The notes: generated by a model from the letters alone, not told the origin. DNA of 64,000 bases from Amaurobius ferox (GCA_951213105.1 OX578135.1:162905250-162969249); one strand, 5' to 3'. Positions 22,935-35,000 are shown, counted from the first letter of the stretch. Numbers and translations are program-made.

Positions 22935-23556
22935 AGTAATTATTTTGGGATGTCGCATGAATGTTTCTGTGATTTTTGAAAGAAGAAACTTTTCTTTGTG
23001 AATATCTTTAAAAGGTTCTTATGCAGAGCGATCTGGTAATATCATTTTCTATTGATAATATGCATAAGTCTGCCAATCTTTCATTATTCGTAGTGTTACG
23101 ATATTTGTGTTTTATGTAGCTCATCCTGGAGAAAGTTCGTTCCACCTCACAATTTGCAATTGGGAGGGTTAGGAAAATTTTTAAATTGTGTGCAGTGCGA
23201 TAGTCTGAAAGTGTGTTGGGGAGCGGGGCGATGGATATAACCCCTCCATTGACTTCACAATAAGCCCTCCATACAATCCATACTGGAATTTCTCTTCCAG
23301 TCATCGCTCCTCCCCCCCCCCCCTCCACACACACACACCACCACCACCACCACTTTTGGAGATCCACTTTACGTTATTGTTTCGGTGACCTGAGAAAATA
23401 ATTGAATTTTAGTTGTTTATAACTGACGACTTTACTCTTAAAAATACTAATAGCGAGTGATAGAATAAAAATTAAACACAAATATTTAATGACATTCTGT
23501 CTAAATGAAATATGTTTTGTGTAATATTCTAAAAGAAGAAGAATTCCCTATTTTAG
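22935..23556. repeat. Lone dispersed copy of the 605-bp satellite unit
   Basis: Matches the monomers of the 29.0-33.5 kb array in the same orientation, with a rotated start: GGGATGTCG, GAAAGAAGAAACTT, AGTCTGAAAGTGTGTTG, a poly-C/CA/CAC tract, TATTGTTTCGGTGACCTGAG and GAAGAAGAATTCC follow in the right order. It is about 5 kb from the array and is interrupted by a hAT fragment (23026-23191). Confidence 0.85.
23026..23191 (-). mobile_element. hAT dimerisation-domain fragment inside a satellite unit
   Basis: About 166 bp nearly identical (roughly 95% by eye) to 15958-16124 of the hAT relic. It encodes LPIANCEVERTFSRMSYIKH and ERLADLCILSIENDITRSL on the minus strand. It sits where intact monomers have only the GCATTGGCGTAG word, so it replaced or was inserted between AAAGGTTCTTATGCA and AGTCTGAAAG. 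There are no hAT termini and no clear target duplication. Confidence 0.85.
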
Positions 23557-24494
23557 CCCGGTAGCAGAAATTGCTAGAGTGGAGACGGACGTCGCATTTT
23601 TCAGCAACCTACAGATTATTTTACATAAAAAAAAACGATCTTCGAATCCGATTTGCCAAGAACAAAGAAAAGAAGCGCGTTTGTGAGCGACATTTTTCTT
23701 TGACTCCTCTTCCGACTTTTCGTCCACACTCCGTTCTTTTCCCGCTCTCACACGTCACCTACTATCGGAGGTGACTTCCCACCTCCCCCTAAAAACCATG
23801 AACATTGCAAAGTGGGCGGTTCCGATGGTATGGGGAGAATTCCCTTTTATTATCCTTTATCTTTACCGGTCATCAACCGAAGTAAACATGTTTCTAGTCG
23901 AGTAAAGTTAGCATTTTCACTGTTCCATCAAAATGGTGGCGCAGCCAAGGGCGTAGGCTGGAGTAGGCTGTAGCCTACTCGGACTTTTTGGGTGTTAGTA
24001 CTCAATTATTCCACAAAACCCCCAAAATTGTGTTATAATAATCTATCATTAAAAATCGTGAATTAATAAAAAAAAAATTAATTAGAATTCCCATTTCGGT
24101 AGAAATGGGAATTCTGATGTGGCTGCTTCCACATACGGCTACAGGATCTTCTCTCAAAAGCTCTTATTAGTTCCGAATTTCTTCTCAATGTTCCCCTCTC
24201 CTTAGTGAAATCTCTTTAGCACCTACAAGCTTAGATTTCATTAAAAAATTCGCGATCTTCAATTAAAATATCACGAAAAATCATATAAGTTCGCAGATTG
24301 ATAAACGTGCAAATGCACACTGATTGCAGATGACATATAGGCGCAGGCCCCCACATCCAATTTTGGGCCCGGGAACCAGTCGAGCCGCGGGCCCTAGATA
24401 AAAAAATAAAAGGGGGGAGGGATTATCCCCTTTTTTCTGTATAATTTAGGGGTAGAGTTGAATTGCATAAAATATATCTAGTACAAGGTTTTCA
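23557..24494. other. Unassigned DNA, GC-richer than average
   Basis: No gene recognised. It holds a self-complementary GGAGTAGGCTGTAGCCTACTC (about 23958-23979) and, near 24367-24397, GGGCCC...GGGCCC words that may be the end of an unrecognised DNA transposon. The frames at 23548-23774 are in two strands of the same low-information sequence. Confidence 0.4.
24084..24115. repeat. Perfect hairpin, 13-bp arms
   Basis: AGAATTCCCATTT (24084-24096) is exactly inverted at 24103-24115 around a 6-nt loop. Confidence 0.85.
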
Positions 24495-24837
24495 ACAATA
24501 TAACACTGGTTTTACACAATATAACACTGCTGGCCTCCCACCTTGCTGCTCCATGTCTTCGGACGAGCCGGACGGTCTGGGCTTTCGACAATATAACACT
24601 GCGCCCAAATTGCCGCCATGTTCACGCGGAGTACGATCACGTTAAACATGTGTGTCCGTAAGTCCTTCCGAGAGGTTGGTGATAGGGGAAGGAGGGTACG
24701 GTCCCTGTGGATGGCTCCCCCACTGGTTTCCGGTCTAAATTGGGTGGCACTTCTCGGCCGTTCAAACAGTTACCTTACATCATTCTGGTAGGTCGGATGG
24801 TCTGGGTCTCAGCAACAACAACAATAATATAACACTG
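24495..24837 (+). repeat. Four copies of one target word around SINE pieces
   Basis: AATATAACACTG occurs at 24497-24508, 24518-24529, 24590-24601 and 24826-24837. The last three bracket a SINE 3'-tail fragment (24530-24587) and a longer SINE (24602-24825), and the first two are only 9 bp apart. Each looks like a target-site duplication of the same site. Confidence 0.85.
24602..24825 (+). mobile_element. SINE, 5'-truncated
   Basis: Plus-strand SINE body from GCCGCCATGTTCACGCGG to GGTCTGGGTCTCAGCAACAA with a (CAA)n tail. The tRNA or 5S head is missing. It is flanked by the 12-bp word AATATAACACTG (24590-24601 and 24826-24837). Confidence 0.9.
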
Positions 24838-24884
24838 AAAAATAAGAAATTCTTGAAGGATATTTCATATGATGGCAAGTGGTG

Positions 24885-25105
24885 TTGTTGAAGCCCAGAC
24901 CGTCCGACCTACCAGAAAAGTTGTAAGGTAACTGTTTGGACGGCCAGGAAGTGCCACCCAACTTAGACCGGAACACAGTGGGGGAGGCATCCACAGGGAC
25001 CGTACCCTCCTTTCCCTTCCACCAATCTTTTGGAAGAACTTACGGACCCACATGTTTAACGTGATCGTACTCTGCGTGAACACGGCGGCACTTTTGGCAG
25101 TGGTG
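24885..25105 (-). mobile_element. SINE, 5'-truncated, tRNA-type by its junction
   Basis: Minus-strand SINE body with a very short (CAA) tail and an exact 14-bp target duplication GATGGCAAGTGGTG (24871-24884 and 25106-25119). The truncated 5' edge CTGCCAAAAGTGCC matches the body/head junction of tRNA-headed copies rather than 5S-headed ones. Confidence 0.9.
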
Positions 25106-25199
25106 GATGGCAAGTGGTGGGTACATTTCATTTTAGAAGAAATATTTTTATACTTTTTTGCTTGCGTATTTCGCATGTTTGGAACAATCGGAGGTGACA

Positions 25200-26190
25200 T
25201 TTCCAGAACTAGAAGTGTAAATCATTAGCCACCACCTCCAACGATGCTGAATCAGTCATTATATAAGCTATTCCTATAGCCAACCCTGAGAAATAGATAA
25301 TGTAAAAAACTAATTTTTTAACCGAAAGTGACATCTATAGAACCAGAAGTAAAAATCCTTAATGAATTTTTAACCTCTATAATATTTGATACTGAATCTG
25401 TAATATATCAGTCATCATAAGCTCTATCTATAACCGATTCTAAGAAATAAATGTTTAAAGAAAAATGAATTTTTCTTATCTAGAATTGGAAAAAGAACTG
25501 AAAGTAGAATTCCTTAGTGAATCCCCACTCTCCCTGAAATTCGATGCTAAATTTATATCAGTCATCACCTAAACTATATCTATAGTCAATCGAAACATAC
25601 ATTTAATGGAAATGTTTTGAACCATAAAATACAAATCCGCAAGTAGAAATCCTTAGAAAACCAAATTCCAGAGGAGGTTCCTTATTTCCTTTGGAATTTG
25701 ATGCTGAATCCATATCAGTAATTATCTAAGGTCATAAAAAAATAATAATAATAATAATAAAAGATGTTGCAAGGATAATGGAAATTTTTTAAATGAAAGT
25801 CACATTTCCACAATCGGAAGTTGAAATTCTTAGTGATTTCCTCTAACCTCTTCGAAAAGTGACTGCATCAATCATCGTCTAAACTTTATCTGTAGCCAAA
25901 TTCCAAGAAATAGATACTGCAAGGGAAATTTTTTGAACCGAAAAATCCAAATTAAAAATTTTTCCTCAATCCCTCTACTTTCCACCCAAAGCTCTATTTA
26001 CAGCCAATCTTAGAAATTGGATGCTTCAAGGAAAAAGGAAAATTTTGAACTAAAAAGGTAAAAAGAAGCAGATATGAAAATCTTTAGTAAACCACCCTCT
26101 ACTTCATTCAGAATTTAATGCTCGATCCATATCAAGCCTTATCTAAGCATAATCTATAATATATCCTGAGAAATTGATACTTCAAAAATT
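25200..26190. repeat. Degenerate tandem minisatellite, ~120-155 bp period, left block
   Basis: Seven or so weakly conserved units around the consensus words CATATCAGTCATCATCTAAG, CTCTATCTATAGCCAATTC and TGAGAAATAGATG, followed by GAAGTGGAAATCCTTAGTGAA-like words. The same family recurs at 35130-35760, on the far side of the satellite block. Confidence 0.8.
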
Positions 26191-29039
26191 TTTTTTGTAA
26201 AAACAATGGCATTGCAACATTTCTGTGGCTAACAACCACACATACAAAAAAATATCAGTGTTATAGTCGAATTATCCCCAATCAACATGCATATGCAGCA
26301 TTTAAATAAAATAAAATATGTCCGAAGTATCTCGGGATTTTATCAGACAATCAACTTTCATTTGTTTCGTAACGTTTTAGATGGAAACAGCACATGTTCA
26401 GGTGCATGCCATTTTTGTGCCTCAATCGTTTTGACCCACTGAAAAATTCCAAGAAGCAATGTTCTCTGCTTTTGGCAAAAACCGTTTTTTAACAATTAGC
26501 AGTAAATGTTTGCATCTTCCAAATGCTCTACTAAAATTATCCTAAGAGATTTTAATCGGCATATTTTTGAAAACTTCACCGACGAAATTCATTTTTGATT
26601 TAATGCATTATATCAGTCTATTACAAAATTAAATTTTCTAAATTATTTGAATACCAATTCGCCAAGTATTGACACAATTGAAAAAATGATAGTGTTGAGA
26701 ACAGTTTATACCAGCATAGCGGGAGCAGTAACATTTTATTTTATTTTGTAGCACTACAACTACTTTACAGAGTACATAGTTTAATAGAACCTTTTTATTT
26801 TTCGGATTTTTAAGTACCACTATTATTATTTGATTTTCTCCAAAAATCAAATCAGCATCAGAGTAATGCCTAACCAACATAGTTACTAAATTTCAAGCAA
26901 ATTTAGTGAATATCTTTTGAATTACAGTGCCTAGTGCATTTAGCTGCCGCCTAGATACTTCCACATTTGGATAATCCGCCAATATAACGTTAATAAAATG
27001 AAGATCATCGAAAATGTTTTTGTTTCATAACTAATTATTTTATTCTAATTCATTTTTATAATTTCATTAAGAGAATGGAAACATGAAGTTATTTCAAAAT
27101 TATATTGCCATGTGTTCTCTAAACTCATTTATTATGTTCATAAAATATTTCTTCCAAAATGTATCAATTCTGATACTTATGAGATAAAATCTCAAATGAG
27201 TATGTACAAAAGAATCCATATAATAAAAAAAATCCTTTTCCAATTAGGATTTCGGGAGAGGGGGTAGACCCCCAAATCTTCCCCCTCCTCCCCACGATAC
27301 GTCTTGGCAAAATGTAATATATAATAAAGAAAATGTGAACTTTTTCTTTCAATGGTTTTTCTCTACTAATTACAAAATTCAACATAAAATCATATAATAT
27401 AAAGTGAAAGTTTAAAAACGCATTATTATAAACACCAAAGCATTCATATTCCTTTAATAATGCCGTATTTTGATTGATGTTATGTACATATTTAACTATA
27501 GTTATTTTAAAGCAATACATTTACAAAGCAGTATAGAAATGTGATATAATAAATTTAATTTATTCTAAGATTAACTTTGTTTCAAGATTAAGATATCTAA
27601 AAATAATGACGCATTAGCGCTGATTACAAAACTTGCTTCTTAAAGTAATATAGACTATTACATCAATGTGGGAAGCAAGTTCATACCTTCAAGGAAAGAG
27701 CGATTTAATCTACTTTGGTTCGTGCCATGCCAAACTAAACCAGTAGCAAGAACCTAGAATTTTTCTTTTCTACAGCTCTGCATTCAGTCATTCTTTGATT
27801 CAGTGGGACCAAAGAGACGGTTAGAAATTCTTTGAAAGAGAGTCCCACACCTTCTTTAAAGTATCTTGGGGCACCGTATGGATACCCCGTCGCGTTAATT
27901 GGTTTACGAGGAGGGCGCCCCCTTCCCATCCCTATCATTTCACAAAAGAAACCTGTTGACAAGGGTCGCTTTAGTAATGGATGGATACGTTTCGCTAGGA
28001 TGTGATTGACATGAGCTGTAAACTTGAATGAATGAAACTTACCGGCTAGTGTTATGAACGTAGCTATTTTAGCAGTGCAATTCTAGAAAATTGCTCCCTG
28101 CTTCCCTGTAGGGATCCGGTTTTTTTTTTCTTGCCTTGTCGACATCGCTTTTCTTAACAACAAATCATGACAAATTCTGCCGTTAAACAAAAAGACATTA
28201 TGAAGCTATCGTTACCCAGACGACTTATATTAAACCAAGGAGACCTTCTTTCAGCCTTTTTTTTACTATTTTGGAAATCGGACAATCTTCAAGTAATTTA
28301 GGAAAAAAAATTATAAATTCATACACAGATGTTCTATAATATTTTATCTTCACCAATGTTCACGGGCCACTTCACCAATGTCAACAGTCACCGGGCTCCA
28401 GTAACGTGGTCCCAACTGACCCCCCCCCCCCCCCCCCTTTGTGAGGGCCCTATAGGCGTACAAACAAAAAACATATATCATGCATGATTTACACGATGCA
28501 AAGAAATAGGATTAAAAACTCATTACATGCGTTTTGTTTAGTTACAGACCGGAGTTTCAGATTGCGTGCGCATTTCGAACAAACTAAATGCAAATCGCGT
28601 ACAAAAATTTTCGGATTGCCAAAGTAGTTTTATTTGTTTAGATATGCATAATAACATATTTTGTTTCGTAATAAACAAAAGAATAAGAATAAATCGTATA
28701 CAAGGAAGAATTTCTGGAATACGTTGCGAATATGAGGTGAGCGAGCCCGCAACTTATTCGAAAAGTACCACGTACCGTGTTCGCTGGGAAGAGGGCATCA
28801 GAGACTAAAATTTTGCGAGTTAAAGGCCCAACATCATTACATTATGCATTGTTATTCCATTTTGACCTTGAGAAACAATAACTTACGAAACTATATTCAT
28901 AATGTCTGATAAAATGATGAGAGAAAAGTGATAGGAATATCTCGATCGCAATGATTGAAAAAGTTATGCAATATGTAATAAAAAAATATAAATTTAAAAA
29001 AATCGAGAATTATTAGCAGTAAATATTAATTTAAACAGA
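26191..29039. other. AT-rich non-coding DNA with a C18 run
   Basis: Mostly AT-rich sequence without a bounded element. An 18-base C run lies at 28420-28437. A short G/C-rich palindromic patch occurs near 27247-27290 (GGGGGTAGACCCCC). One possible exon is listed separately (27735-27960). Confidence 0.5.
27735..27960 (-). CDS. Possible exon or relic with an AT-hook-like motif (weak)
   Basis: On the minus strand, TTGTCAACAG could be a splice acceptor. After it one frame stays open for about 75 codons to a stop at 27735, reading MGRGRPPRKPINATG and then YPYGAPRYFKEGVGLSF. The GRGRPPR core resembles an AT-hook. The patch is more GC-balanced than its AT-rich surroundings. I do not recognise a family, see no partner exons, and it may equally be a piece of a mobile element. 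Confidence 0.2.
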
Positions 29040-32000
29040 AATTTTAGTAGTCAAAAACTGACGGTTTTACTCTTAAAAATACTAATAGCGAATGATAGAA
29101 TAAAAATTAAACACCAATATGTAATGGCATTCTGTCTAAATGAAATATGTTTTGTGTAATGTTCCAAAAGAAGAAGAATTCCATATTTTGACAATGTATA
29201 AAATAATTTTTTCCTTGAATGTAACAGAGCGATGTCCTGGCAATGACATTTTGTGATGTTCTATGGATGCATCAATGCGATGTGCAAAGAACATCACATG
29301 CGACGTCTCGAAAGACGGACTTTCGGCTGTTGCTGGGACATACATGGAACATCGCCGTACCATAACGCGACATTCCTGGGACATGATCAATAAACTGTAT
29401 TGTAATTGTTGTGGGATGTCGTATTCATGTTTCTTTTATTTTTGAAAGATGAAACTTTTCTTTGTGAATATATTTAAAAAGTTCATATGCATTGGCGTAG
29501 TCTGAAAGTGTGTTGAGGAGGGGAGAATGACCATAACTCCTCCATTGTCTCACAATACGCTCTCCATACAATCCCTCTTTCGGTCATCGCCCCCCCCCCT
29601 TTTCGAGATCCATTTCACTTTATTGTTTCGGTGACCTGAGGAAATAATTCAATTTTAGTAGTTTATAACTGGCGATTTTACTCTTAAAAATACTGATAGG
29701 GAATGATAGAATAAAAATTAAACACGAATATGTAATGACATTCTGTCTAAATGAAATATGTTTTGTGAAATGTTCCAAAAGAAGAAGAATTCCATATTTT
29801 GACAATGTATAAAATAATTTTTTCCGTGAATGTAACAGAGCGATGTCCTGGCAATGCCGTTTTGTGATGTTCTATGGATGCATCAATGCGATGTGCAAAG
29901 AACATCACATGCGACGTCTCGAAAGGCGGACATTCGGCTGTTGCTGGGACATACATAGAACATCGCCGTACCATAACGCGACATTCCTGGGACATGATCA
30001 ATAAACTGTATTGTAATTGTTTTGGGATGTCGTATGCATGTTTCTTTTATTTTTGAAAGAAGAAACTTGAATATATTTAAAAGGTTCATATGCATTGGCG
30101 TAGTCTGAAAGTGTGTTGAGGAGGGGAGAATGACCATAACTCCTCCATTTTCTCACAATAAGCTCTCCATACAATCGCTCTTTCTGTCATCGCCGCCCCC
30201 CTTTTCGAGATCCATTTCACTTTATTGTTTCGGTCACCTGAGGAAATAATTCAATTTTAGTAGTTTATAACTGGCGATTTTACTCTTAAAAATACTGATA
30301 GGGAATGGTAGAATAAAAATTAAACACGAATATGTAATGACAATCTGTCTAAATGAAATATGTTTTGTGTAATGTTCCAAAAGAAGAAGAATTCCATATG
30401 TTGACAATGTATAAAATAATTTTTTCCGTGAATGTAACAGAGCGATGTCCTGGCAATGACGTTTTGTGATGTTCTATGGATGCAACAATGCGATGTGCAA
30501 AGAACATCACATGCGACGTCTCGAAAGGCGGACATTCGGCTGTTGCTGGGACATACATAGAACATCGCCATACCATAACGCGACATTCCTGGGACATGAT
30601 CAATAAACTGTATTGTAATTGTTTTGGGATGTCGTATGCATGTTTCTTTTATTTTTGAAAGATTAAACTTGAATATATTTAAAAGGTTCATATGCATTGG
30701 CGTAGTCTGAAAGTGTGTTGAGGAGGGGAGAATGACCATAACTCCTCCATTGTCTCACATTAAGCTCTCCATACAATCGCTCTTTCGGTCATCGCCCCCC
30801 CCCCCCCCCCCCTTTTCGAGATCCATTTCACTTTATTGTTTCGGTCACCTGAGGAAATAATTCAATTTTAGTAGTTTATAACTGGCGATTTTACTCCTAA
30901 AAATACTGATAGGGAATGATAGAATAAAAATTAAACACGAATATGTAATGACATTCTGTCTAAATGAAATATGTTTTGTGTAATGTTCCAAAAGAAGAAG
31001 AATTCCATATTTTGACAATGTATAAAATAATTTTTTCCGTGAATGTAACAGAGCGATGTCCTGGCAATGACGTTTTGTGATGTTCTATGGATGCAACAAT
31101 GCGATGTGCAAAGAACATCACATGCGACGTCTCGAAAGGCGGACATTCGGCTGTTGCTGGGACATACATAGAACATCGCCATACCATAACGCGACATTCC
31201 TGGGACATGTTCAATAAACTGTATTGTAATTGTTTTGGGATGTCGTATGCATGTTTCTTTTATTTTTGAAAGATTAAACTTGAATATATTTAAAAGGTTC
31301 ATATGCATTGGCGTAGTCTGAAAGTGTGTTGAGGAGGGGAGAATGACCATAACTCCTCCATTGTCTCACAATAAGCTCTCCATACAATCGCTCTTTCGGT
31401 CATCGCCCCCCCCCCCCTTTTCGAGATCCATTTCACTTTATTGTTTCAGTCACCTGAGGAAATAATTCAATTTTAGTAGTTTATAACTGGTGATTTTACT
31501 CTTAAAAATACTGATAGGGAATGGTAGAATAAAAATTAAACACGAATATGTAATGACATTCTGTCTAAATGAAATATGTTTTGTGTAATGTTCCAAAAGA
31601 AGAAGAATTCCATATTTTGACAATGTATAAAATAATTTTTTCCGTGAATGTAACAGAGCGATGTCCTGGCAATGACGTTTTGTGATGTTCTATGGATGCA
31701 ACAATGCGATGTGCAAAGAACATCACATGCGACGTCTCGAAAGGCGGACATTCGGCTGTTGCTGGGACATACATAGAACATCGCCATACCATAACGCGAC
31801 ATTCCTGGGACATGTTCAATAAACTGTATTGTAATTGTTTTGGGATGTCGTATGCATGTTTCTTTTATTTTTGAAAGATTAAACTTGAATATATTTAAAA
31901 GGTTCATATGCATTGGCGTAGTCTGAAAGTGTGTTGAGGAGGGGAGAATGACCATAACTCCTCCATTGTCTCACAATAAGCTCTCCATACAATCGCTCTT

Positions 32001-33460
32001 TCGGTCATCGCCCCCCCCCCCCCTTTTCGAGATGAATTTCACTTTAGTGTTTCGGTCACCTGAGGAAATAATTCAATTTTAGTAGTTTATAACTGGCGAT
32101 TTTACTCTTAAAAATACTGATAGGGAATGGTAGAATAAAAATTAAACACGAATATGTAATGACAATCTGTCTAAATGAAATATGTTTTGTGTAATGTTCC
32201 AAAAGAAGAAGAATTCCATATGTTGACAATGTATAAAATAATTTTTTCCGTGAATGTAACAGAGCGATGTCCTGGCAATGACGTTTTGTGATGTTCTATG
32301 GATGCAACAATGCGATGTGCAAAGAACATCACATGCGACGTCTCGAAAGGCGGACATTCGGCTGTTGCTGGGACATACATAGAACATCGTCATACCATAA
32401 CGCGACATTCCTGGGACATGATCAATAAACTGTATTGTAATTGTTTTGGGATGTCGTATGCATGTTTCTTTTATTTTTGAAAGATTAAACTTGAATATAT
32501 TTAAAAGGTTCATATGCATTGGCGTAGTCTGAAAGTGTGTTGAGGAGGGGAGAATGACCATAACTCCTCCATTGTCTCACATTAAGCTCTCCATACAATC
32601 GCTCTTTCGGTCATCGCCCCCCCCCCCCCTTTTCGAGATCCATTTCACTTTATTGTTTCGGTCACCTGAGGAAATAATTCAATTTTAGTAGTTTATAACT
32701 GGCGATTTTACTCCTAAAAATACTGATAGGGAATGATAGAATAAAAATTAAACACGAATATGTAATGACATTCTGTCTAAATGAAATATGTTTTGTGTAA
32801 TGTTCCAAAAGAAGAAGAATTCCAAAGTTTGACAATGCATAAAATAATTTTTTCCGTGAATGTAACAGAGCGATGTCCTGGCAATGCCATTTTGTGATGT
32901 TCTATGGATGCATCAATGCGATGTGCAAAGAACATCACATGCGACGTCTCGAAAAGCGGACATTCGGCTGTTGCTGGGACATACATAGAACATCGCCGTA
33001 CCATAACGCGACATTCCTGGGACATGATCAAAATAACTGTATTGCAATTGTTGTGGGATGTCGTATTCATGTTTCTTTTATTTTTGAAAGAAGAAACTTG
33101 TCTTTGTGAATATATTTAAAAGGTTCATATGCATTGGCGTAGTCTGAAAGTGTGTCGAGGAGGGGAGAATGACCATAACTCCTCCATTGTCTCACAATAC
33201 GCTCTCCATACAATCCCTCTTTCGGTCATCGCCCCCCCTTCCTTTTCGAGATCCATTTCACTTTATTGTTTCGGTGACCTGAGGAAATAATTCAATTTTA
33301 GTAGTTTATAACTGGCGATTTTACTCTTAAAAATACTGATAGGGAATGATAGAATAAAAATTAAACACGAATATGTAATGATATTCTGTCTAAATGAAAT
33401 ATGTTTTGTGTAATGTTCCAAAAGAAGAAGAGTTCCATATTTTGACAATGTATAAAATAA
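29040..33460. repeat. Satellite array A: eight units of about 605 bp
   Basis: The landmark GTTCCAAAAGAAGAAGA begins at 29161, 29772, 30374, 30985, 31590, 32196, 32802 and 33415, giving spacings of 602-613 bp. Units contain a variable C run (6 to 18 bases) before TTTTCGAGAT and a block rich in GACATCG/GAACATC words. Most of the length variation comes from the C run and a small TCTTTGTG indel. Edge units (1, 2, 7, 8) are more diverged than central ones, as expected from unequal exchange. The eighth unit is cut short at 33460, where array B begins. Minus-strand frames of 139 codons recur in several units; I treat them as by-products of the conserved repeat. Confidence 0.96.
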
Positions 33461-35000
33461 TGTAACAAAAAGACAAACATGCAATATCGCAGCAGCACGA
33501 AAAAAATGTACGTCTCAATGGGACTATACTGTCACAGCCCATAAACATTCTAAATGTGACCGCCTGTTAATGTAACAAAGAGACAAACATGCGATATCGC
33601 AGCAGTACGAAAAAAATGTACGTCTCAATGGGACTATACCGCCACAGCCCATAAACGTTCCAAATGTGACCACCTTTTAATGTAACAAAGAGACAAACAT
33701 GTGATATCGCAGCAGCACGAAAAAAATGTACGTCTCAATGGGACTATACTGCGACAGCCCATAAACGTTCCAAATGTGACCGCCCTTTAATGTAACAAAG
33801 AGACAAACATGCGATATTGCAGCAGCACGAAAAAAATGTACGTCTCAATGGGACTATACTGCGACAGCCCATAAACGTTCCAAATGTGACCGCCCTTTAA
33901 TGTAACAAAGAGACAAACATGCGATATCGCAGCAGCACGAAAAAAATGTACGTCTCAATGGGACTATACTGCGACAGCCCATAAACGTTCCAAATGTGAC
34001 CGCCCTTTAATGTAACAAAGAGACAAACATGTGATATCGCAGCAGCACGAAAAAAATGTACGTCTCAATGGGACTATACTGCGACAGCCCATAAACGTTC
34101 CAAATGTGACCGCCCTTTAATGTAACAAAGAGACAAACATGCGATATTGCAGCAGCACGAAAAAAATGTACGTCTCAATGGGACTATACTGCGACAGCCC
34201 ATAAACGTTCCAAATGTGACCGCCCTTTAATGTAACAAAGAGACAAACATGTGATATCGCAGCAGCACGAAAAAAATGTACGTCTCAATGGGACTATACT
34301 GTCACAGCCCATAAACATTCTAAATGTGACCGCCTGTTAATGTAACAAAGAGACAAACATGCGATATCGCCGCAGCACGAAAAAAATGTACGTCTCAATG
34401 GGACTATACCGCCACAGCCCGTAAACGTTCCAAATGTGACCACCTTTTAATGTAACAAAGAGACAAACATGTGATATCGCAGCAGCACGAAAAAAATGTA
34501 CGTCTCAATGGGACTATACTGCGACAGCCCATAAACGTTCCAAATGTGACCGCCCTTTAATGTAACAAAGAGACAAACATGCGATATTGCAGCAGCACGA
34601 AAAAAATGTACGTCTCAATGGGACTATACTGCGACAGCCCATAAACGTTCCAAATGTGACCGCCCTTTAATGTAACAAAGAGACAAACATGCGATATCGC
34701 AGCAGCACGAAAAAAATGTACGTCTCAATGGGACTATACTGCGACAGCCCATAAACGTTCCAAATGTGACCGCCCTTTAATGTAACAAAGAGACAAACAT
34801 GTGATATCGCAGCAGCACGAAAAAAATGTACGTCTCAATGGGACTATACTGCGACAGCCCATAAACGTTCCAAATGTGACCGCCCTTTAATGTAACAAAG
34901 AGACAAACATGCGATATCGCAGCAGCACGAAAAAATGAACGTCTCAATGGGACTATACCGCCACAGCCCATAAATGTTCCAAATGTGACGGGACGTTAAT
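33461..35000. repeat. Satellite array B: fourteen 110-bp units with a 7-unit period
   Basis: TGTAACAAAGAGACAAACAT repeats at exactly 110-bp steps from 33461 to 34891; only the last unit has lost a base. Variant sites show units 1 and 8 share GTCACAGCCC with ACATTCTAAATG. Units 2 and 9 share CGCCACAGCCC with CACCTTTTAA, and units 4 and 11 share GCGATATTGC. The array is therefore two copies of a 770-bp higher-order repeat. It abuts array A directly. Confidence 0.97.

Noticed and set aside
23690..23770. CT-rich tract as an exon or promoter
   Set aside because: No open frame with splice signals and no core promoter word; it is part of unassigned spacer.
29136..33119. Many 60-139 codon frames on both strands as a gene family
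   Set aside because: They repeat with the 605-bp satellite period, overlap each other on both strands, and have no initiation or splice context.
33461..35000. Regular 110-bp repeats resembling a CRISPR array
   Set aside because: The whole 110-bp unit is repeated with no unique spacers, in a eukaryotic satellite setting and with no cas genes.
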